Below, one piece after another: positions 59,609-64,000 of a stretch of 64,000 nt of DNA. Position numbers and translations under genes: made by a program. The number at the start of each line of letters is the position of its first letter. The stretch's first letter is position 1. Origin of the DNA: Zhongshania aquimaris. Its GTDB lineage: Bacteria; Pseudomonadota; Gammaproteobacteria; Pseudomonadales; Spongiibacteraceae. The notes under the pieces are model-generated. The model saw only the letters and a list, made by a program, of their open reading frames with translations. It was not told where the DNA came from and did not search any database. The stretch covers positions 310,001 to 374,000 of the forward strand of contig NZ_JAHWDQ010000003.1 of NCBI RefSeq assembly GCF_019312595.1. The letters run 5' to 3'.

Positions 59609-62600
59609 TCAGCGCTGCGCATCGCCTTTAGGCTTGTCCGTTTCAGCAGGCGCATTTTCACGCATCATCGGTGCCAACACCGGCTGAATAATTTTTAACA
59701 ACTGTGTTGCCAAGCCACTGGTGAATTCAAAGCCACCAGACGTGGCGCCGCCAACGTGGGCGAGGATTACTCCAAAAAAGCGATCACCAATATAGAAGGA
59801 AAATATCGCATTGCGGTTGACGGATTCTTCGGCGATAAGACGCCCGCCAGCGCCGTATGATTTTATTTTGTGGTCACCCGTTCCGGTTTTGCCACCGACT
59901 TGAATGGGCTTGCCGCTGGCATCGAGGAATAAGCCTTTTAAACGTCTTGCGGTGCCGTTCTCTACAACGCCCGCTAAGGCATTGCGCACTGTCTGGCTAA
60001 TCTCAGATGACAAGACTCGCTCACCGACCGGTGATGCACGTTCAAACGCGGTTTCGTATGGTGTTCCGCTAGCAAATTTGAGGCTATCGATCTGTCTAAA
60101 CGGCACTCTGATACCGTCGTTGACGAGTATTCCCATCAGTTCAGCCAAGGCCACGGGGCGGTCAGCCGACGCACCCAATGCGGTGGCATAAGAGGCAATT
60201 AAACTGCCGAAGGGGTAGCCCATACGCTTCCATTGATGATGTATTGCAACGAAGGCATCGCGCTCTAATAGAATACGAATACTGCGATCCTGAGCCCGCT
60301 GCTTGCGCGATTTAGTCAACCACGAGTAGGCGTCTTGACGCACCGCTGCACTCGCCTCGACAATCGTGCTATGCGAGGGATTGTCGTTTTCTAATAGGTA
60401 TCTAACCAACCACAGTTCAAGTGGATGAACACGCGAAAGATAGGCGCGATCATTGCTGTTAAAGCGCTCTGGATCGTACTGTCTGTAAAGCTTGTCGACA
60501 TCCGCTTCTGCGAGTTCTTCAGCACTTAAGCGCATAGTCAAAAACGAGTTCAAGGCTGCCACATCGGCGTCGGGACGAACCGAGCGAAACGCCATTGTTA
60601 AGCGGCCGGGAAACGGCTTAGTACGGCTAGCGAGATGCTGAAGTATGCTCGGCGCATTCAACTGTTTGTATTGATTGTAGAACTGATTTAGATAAATATT
60701 GCCCTCAAGGTCCGCAAAGCGGTAGAGGTAATCTTGTCGGCGTGGCTCGCCACGATCTTGCAAGACTTCACGTGAACCTGGAATTTCCATGGTGTAGTAA
60801 CGTGCAACATCACGCATCATTCGCACGAACACTAAGTTCACCGAACGATACAAGGCATCAGCCACCGTCAGCGTCCGCGAATTATCTAATTTGTCGAAAT
60901 TGCCGAATTTATGCAGACCGCCAGCGGTAAAAAATGACTCGCCCGGATTCGCGGAATACTTGCGCTGCATAGCAGCATCCAGCAACGCCATTAATTCAAT
61001 ATTGGGATTGGCAATTAATTGATCTAAGGTCCAACGACGCAGCGGGTCTTCGGCGACATCGCGCGCGAACAATAAGTCTTTTGACGAAAGCTCGCGGTAC
61101 TTGAGATACACCTTTTCGATAATATCAAGATAGGTAATGAGGGTTCGTAATTTGGCGGTGGAACCCAAATCTAATTTCGACCCTGTATTCATATCAAAGG
61201 GCATATTCAAGTTGTCAGTTTGAACACGCAGCACATTGCCTCTAGGCGTGCGCTCATAGAGCAGCACACTGTAACTCAAGGCGCTTAGCTGTCCTTCCCG
61301 TAACAAGCGCTCGCCCATCAAGCCGGAATCTTTGGCGTAATCTAAATTGGTTGCTTGTTTTAATAAGCTTTCTACCTTGGCCTGGGTCTCACCGGCAATC
61401 GTGGTATTCACCGTAAGATCTAAACGATCCAAAGTGTAAAGGCTGTTCACCCCTAAGCGCGTCAGTAACTCATTGCGCACATTATTAATGGCCTTTCTTT
61501 CAACGAAGCTTGTGGGCGGCAAAACCTCACGACCCACAAAGGTCAGTTGTTGGGCAATCGCTGCGTCGCGCAATGCAGCGCCTACAATGCCATTCTTTGC
61601 CAATATACGCAGATACGATGTGGTCAGTTTTTCGAGTTCATCGCGGCCTTCTAGCAAATAGAAGGACGGCCTGCGCTGAGACAATAATAAGCTGAGCGCC
61701 GCTTTGTACACCCTCGCCTTTTCATTTATACCCACGGTATCGCTGGTCGAGGTTAAAACGTAATTGGCGTATTTTAAATCGATGCCATACCACCGCTTCA
61801 AGCCATCGCCAATACCATGAATCTCACCGTAACCGGCGCGACCTGACAGCGGTGTTGAGTTTAAGTAATCGAGAACGATCATTTTTCTGGCGTCGCGACT
61901 ACTTTTGTCAGAGTGATAATAGCGGACGCTGGCAGAAACCAGCTGACGCAGTTTTTCATTGTGATCAGAGGTAAGCCCGCGTGGCGAATAGCGGTACTTT
62001 TCCATTTGGGTCGCGAGCGTGCTCCCCCCCGGCCCAGACTCGCCAGGATGGAGTATCCGCGAAAATGCCGCTTGCGTTAGTCGGTCCCACTCCACAACAG
62101 GATTTTTAGTGGGACTTTTCTCCACCAGCAATTCGCGATTCTCTATAAACAACAGCGATTTTAATAATAGCGGTGGGATTTCTGCATAGTTGCGAAAATA
62201 ACTTTGCGGTTCTCGGGCTGAGAAAAGCGTCGATCCGTTTTCGCCAAAAATGGTGAGCCCTGTCTGGGGAGGAGTTTGGTATGGCGGGTTTCCGCCCCAG
62301 CGGCTATACCGCATCAGCGGTTCCGCGAATCGCGACTGCTTACTGATATCGAAGCCGTTTTGCTGCAGGCGACTGCTAAAGTCTGGCAGACGGGTATAGC
62401 CGTTCTGGATGTTGTAAGGTCCGTGGCTAGGAAAGGCGATGGAGTCTGAGGGGCCGTCCTTTATCTCGTAGTCGAGACTGGCCGCAAACTTGGTAAAATA
62501 ATGAGACTGAAAATAAGACGTATTATATTCGAACGTCACCAGCCCTATTAAGGCCACTAGGACAAATAACACCGCGAATAAACAGTACTTTTTAGCGCGC

Positions 62601-62614
62601 TTCCATGTAATCAC
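59609..62614 (-). CDS. class A PBP-like protein (glycosyltransferase plus transpeptidase), divergent
   Basis: 1001 aa, N-terminal TM anchor (YCLFAVLFVLVALIGLVTF). Glycosyltransferase-51 region at about 150-270: LLKSLLFIENREL (the catalytic Glu normally in EDR/H) and SGPGGSTLATQMEKY (normally GGSTITQQ). The transpeptidase domain has SxxK as LDLGSTAKLR and KTG as QVGGKTGTGDHK near 915-925. Longer than PBP1a/1b (about 800-850), with an extra insert between, so a PBP1c-like or family-specific murein synthase. Periplasmic, inner-membrane bound. Monocistronic. Confidence 0.88.
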   Translation of the reverse strand: MITWKRAKKYCLFAVLFVLVALIGLVTFEYNTSYFQSHYFTKFAASLDYEIKDGPSDSIAFPSHGPYNIQNGYTRLPDFSSRLQQNGFDISKQSRFAEPLMRYSRWGGNPPYQTPPQTGLTIFGENGSTLFSAREPQSYFRNYAEIPPLLLKSLLFIENRELLVEKSPTKNPVVEWDRLTQAAFSRILHPGESGPGGSTLATQMEKYRYSPRGLTSDHNEKLRQLVSASVRYYHSDKSSRDARKMIVLDYLNSTPLSGRAGYGEIHGIGDGLKRWYGIDLKYANYVLTSTSDTVGINEKARVYKAALSLLLSQRRPSFYLLEGRDELEKLTTSYLRILAKNGIVGAALRDAAIAQQLTFVGREVLPPTSFVERKAINNVRNELLTRLGVNSLYTLDRLDLTVNTTIAGETQAKVESLLKQATNLDYAKDSGLMGERLLREGQLSALSYSVLLYERTPRGNVLRVQTDNLNMPFDMNTGSKLDLGSTAKLRTLITYLDIIEKVYLKYRELSSKDLLFARDVAEDPLRRWTLDQLIANPNIELMALLDAAMQRKYSANPGESFFTAGGLHKFGNFDKLDNSRTLTVADALYRSVNLVFVRMMRDVARYYTMEIPGSREVLQDRGEPRRQDYLYRFADLEGNIYLNQFYNQYKQLNAPSILQHLASRTKPFPGRLTMAFRSVRPDADVAALNSFLTMRLSAEELAEADVDKLYRQYDPERFNSNDRAYLSRVHPLELWLVRYLLENDNPSHSTIVEASAAVRQDAYSWLTKSRKQRAQDRSIRILLERDAFVAIHHQWKRMGYPFGSLIASYATALGASADRPVALAELMGILVNDGIRVPFRQIDSLKFASGTPYETAFERASPVGERVLSSEISQTVRNALAGVVENGTARRLKGLFLDASGKPIQVGGKTGTGDHKIKSYGAGGRLIAEESVNRNAIFSFYIGDRFFGVILAHVGGATSGGFEFTSGLATQLLKIIQPVLAPMMRENAPAETDKPKGDAQR

Positions 62615-62815
62615 AATAGTAAAGCCAAACTCCGTCTAATAACGAAAACCACTATACCGCAGTTAATGATCCAAGTGCCAAAACTGACCACGGTTTGTGA
62701 TCCAGTTTGGAGCGGCAGCATAATCTAGGTGCAAGTTATTCGATAGAGCTGGCGCTACTATATTTAGTGTAATTAAGCACGCTGAAAGCAAGGGTTCAAG
62801 GGCGAACAATAGCCC

Positions 62816-63517
62816 TTATGCCAGCATACTCCGCTGTTCTTGATAATCCTTCTCAATAGCCTCATCTAAGATATCTAACAGGCCGGCACGCATCTTCAGT
62901 TTCGTCGCCAAATGCGCCGCCATATTGAGCCCTGCCAGGCGCTGAGCTTCGCTCTGTGCAGCGTCCATTAGCTGATCTGCAGCCACTATTTTATCCAGAA
63001 TACCGGCGCTCAGTGCCTCAGCCGGTGAGAACATTCTCGCGGTAGCAATCGCGCTCTGAAAATAAGATGGATTTAAGCGTGCACGCGGCAATTCCACCCC
63101 AAAATGATGCATGGTCATTCCGATTTGCACTTCATTCAAACCAAGCTGAAAAGGACCATCAACACCAATCCGAACATCACAGGCCATCAGTAAAAAACAA
63201 CCCTGTGCGATGGCGTGGCCTGTGCACACGCCCAACACTGGGGTCGGAAACGCGAGTAAGCGGCGGCACAAGGTCGAGCCGGCCTTCACCATGTCAACGC
63301 CAGCGGCCGCATCCGCCTGAAAAACCTTCAAATCGAAACCAGCAGAAAAAATACCAGGCTGTCCCACAATCATCACCACGGCTTGATCTTGCTCTGCGCG
63401 ATCCAGGGCTGCGTCAATAGCGGCAATATGCTCGGGCGACATCGCATTGACCTTGCCATTGCGCATACTTATCGTCGCAACTTTCCCGTCTAGCTGGTAA
63501 TCCACTAAATCGCTCAT
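62816..63517 (-). CDS. enoyl-CoA hydratase/isomerase (crotonase) family protein
   Basis: 233 aa, slightly short for the family (about 255). Oxyanion loops: VGQPGIFSAGFDLKVFQ and CTGHAIAQGCFLLMACDVRIGV. The second acidic residue lies in LNEVQIGMTMHHFGVEL. By length and IGMTMHHFGV it belongs with short crotonases of unknown substrate. A candidate for the missing LiuC role but not supported specifically. Monocistronic between PBP and alkA genes. Confidence 0.88.
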   Translation of the reverse strand: MSDLVDYQLDGKVATISMRNGKVNAMSPEHIAAIDAALDRAEQDQAVVMIVGQPGIFSAGFDLKVFQADAAAGVDMVKAGSTLCRRLLAFPTPVLGVCTGHAIAQGCFLLMACDVRIGVDGPFQLGLNEVQIGMTMHHFGVELPRARLNPSYFQSAIATARMFSPAEALSAGILDKIVAADQLMDAAQSEAQRLAGLNMAAHLATKLKMRAGLLDILDEAIEKDYQEQRSMLA

Positions 63518-63617
63518 CTTCTCTCCGTGTTATCACTGAAAACATATATCTGTGCATTCTATGCAATCGGCATGGTTCTCGCCAGTCATTCAATTCGGAG
63601 GAGAACACTGCAGCAAA

Positions 63618-64000
63618 TTAAAACCCCTCGGCTGACTGCATCGCCCATAAATGAGCGGCTGCCAAAGCGCGCCACGGAGTGAATTGAGCCAGCCACTGCT
63701 CGGTTTCATCCCCGCTTAGTTTTTGCTGTCGGCCAAGCAGGCTTTGTAGATTTCTTCTTGCCGCGACATCGCCATGCAGGGAGCCATTTAAATAGCCGAA
63801 GCCTCGCAGTAAGGCGTAGTTGACTGTCCACGGCCCTATTCCGCGCAAGCCAAGTAAATCGTTGCTTATGACTTCTGCCGAATCAGGCGTGAGTTTGATA
63901 CCAGAATCTAAATCCGCAAGCACCAGTGATTGGTTTTGGATTGCTAATGCCAGCGTCAGCAAGGCCTTGGCCTTGCTGTCTGACAATCCAACACTGCGCA
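63618..64000 (-). CDS. alkA: DNA-3-methyladenine glycosylase II-like, C-terminal part (5' end outside window)
   Basis: HhH-GPD base-excision glycosylase; the frame runs off the right edge (the TTG at 63986 is internal: codons RSVGLSDSKA precede it). HhH motif LRGIGPWTVNYALLRGFG is followed by the catalytic Asp in SLHGDVAARRNLQ and the AlkA-like ending FTPWRALAAAHLWAMQ. Removes alkylated bases. At least 127 residues of about 200-290 are visible, so it could be an AlkA or an Ada-fused AlkA. Confidence 0.9.
   Translation of the reverse strand, partial: RSVGLSDSKAKALLTLALAIQNQSLVLADLDSGIKLTPDSAEVISNDLLGLRGIGPWTVNYALLRGFGYLNGSLHGDVAARRNLQSLLGRQQKLSGDETEQWLAQFTPWRALAAAHLWAMQSAEGF

Overview
The window looks like chromosomal DNA of a marine, aerobic gammaproteobacterium, most plausibly of the Spongiibacteraceae/Cellvibrionales type (Zhongshania- or Spongiibacter-like). 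This is an inference from gene content: many acyl-CoA enzymes, a liu leucine-catabolism operon, a P450 and a thiolase/DUF35 sterol-side-chain-like cluster. No rRNA, tRNA, CRISPR array, IS element or replication origin was seen.

Layout. 1-6 kb: end of an acyl-CoA ligase gene, an esterase, a cupin-like protein, a CsoR/FrmR-family regulator, a YcaQ-type glycosylase and an NhaP2-type antiporter. 6-13.7 kb: a SatD/DUF3307 pair with a clear inverted-repeat operator, a TetR/short-DoxX divergon, a nitroreductase-like protein, a DJ-1/PfpI protein divergent from a LysR regulator, metY, and two small genes with in-frame stops (a YkgJ-type cysteine-cluster gene with TGA at a conserved Cys codon, and a small membrane protein with TAG). 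13.7-20.8 kb: two acyl-CoA dehydrogenases, a GST, an AraC regulator, an iron-type alcohol dehydrogenase and two thioesterases.

20.9-31.4 kb is an accessory block: a truncated POTRA-like fragment, then five exported proteins with little recognisable homology (one with a PKD domain), ending in a lipoprotein that joins TPR-like repeats to a secretin domain. Two of its transcription units carry a duplicated, structured 5' leader of about 130 nt, and one protein from each unit shares a related N-terminal domain. This block is the best candidate here for an undescribed surface or secretion system.

31.4-40 kb (minus strand) encodes DUF35, two SCP2-type thiolases, a FadD, two crotonases, a CaiB/BaiF protein and a nitroreductase, resembling sterol or isoprenoid side-chain catabolism. 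40-44 kb holds an inverted heptad-repeat element, a DUF454 protein, an exported protein, CbiZ, and a MerR/DUF2938/DUF2798 module with a SoxR-like box. 44.1-46.4 kb is an integron cassette array without an integrase (CALIN): four minus-strand cassettes with attC sites. Next comes a perfect 44-bp palindrome in front of a TetR/P450 operon.

49-57.2 kb is a liuR-liuA-liuB-liuD-liuE-acetoacetyl-CoA synthetase operon that lacks liuC. The rest holds a NUDIX hydrolase, a LysE exporter, a VIT-family transporter, an unusual 1001-aa class A PBP-like protein, a crotonase and the 3' part of an AlkA-like glycosylase gene.
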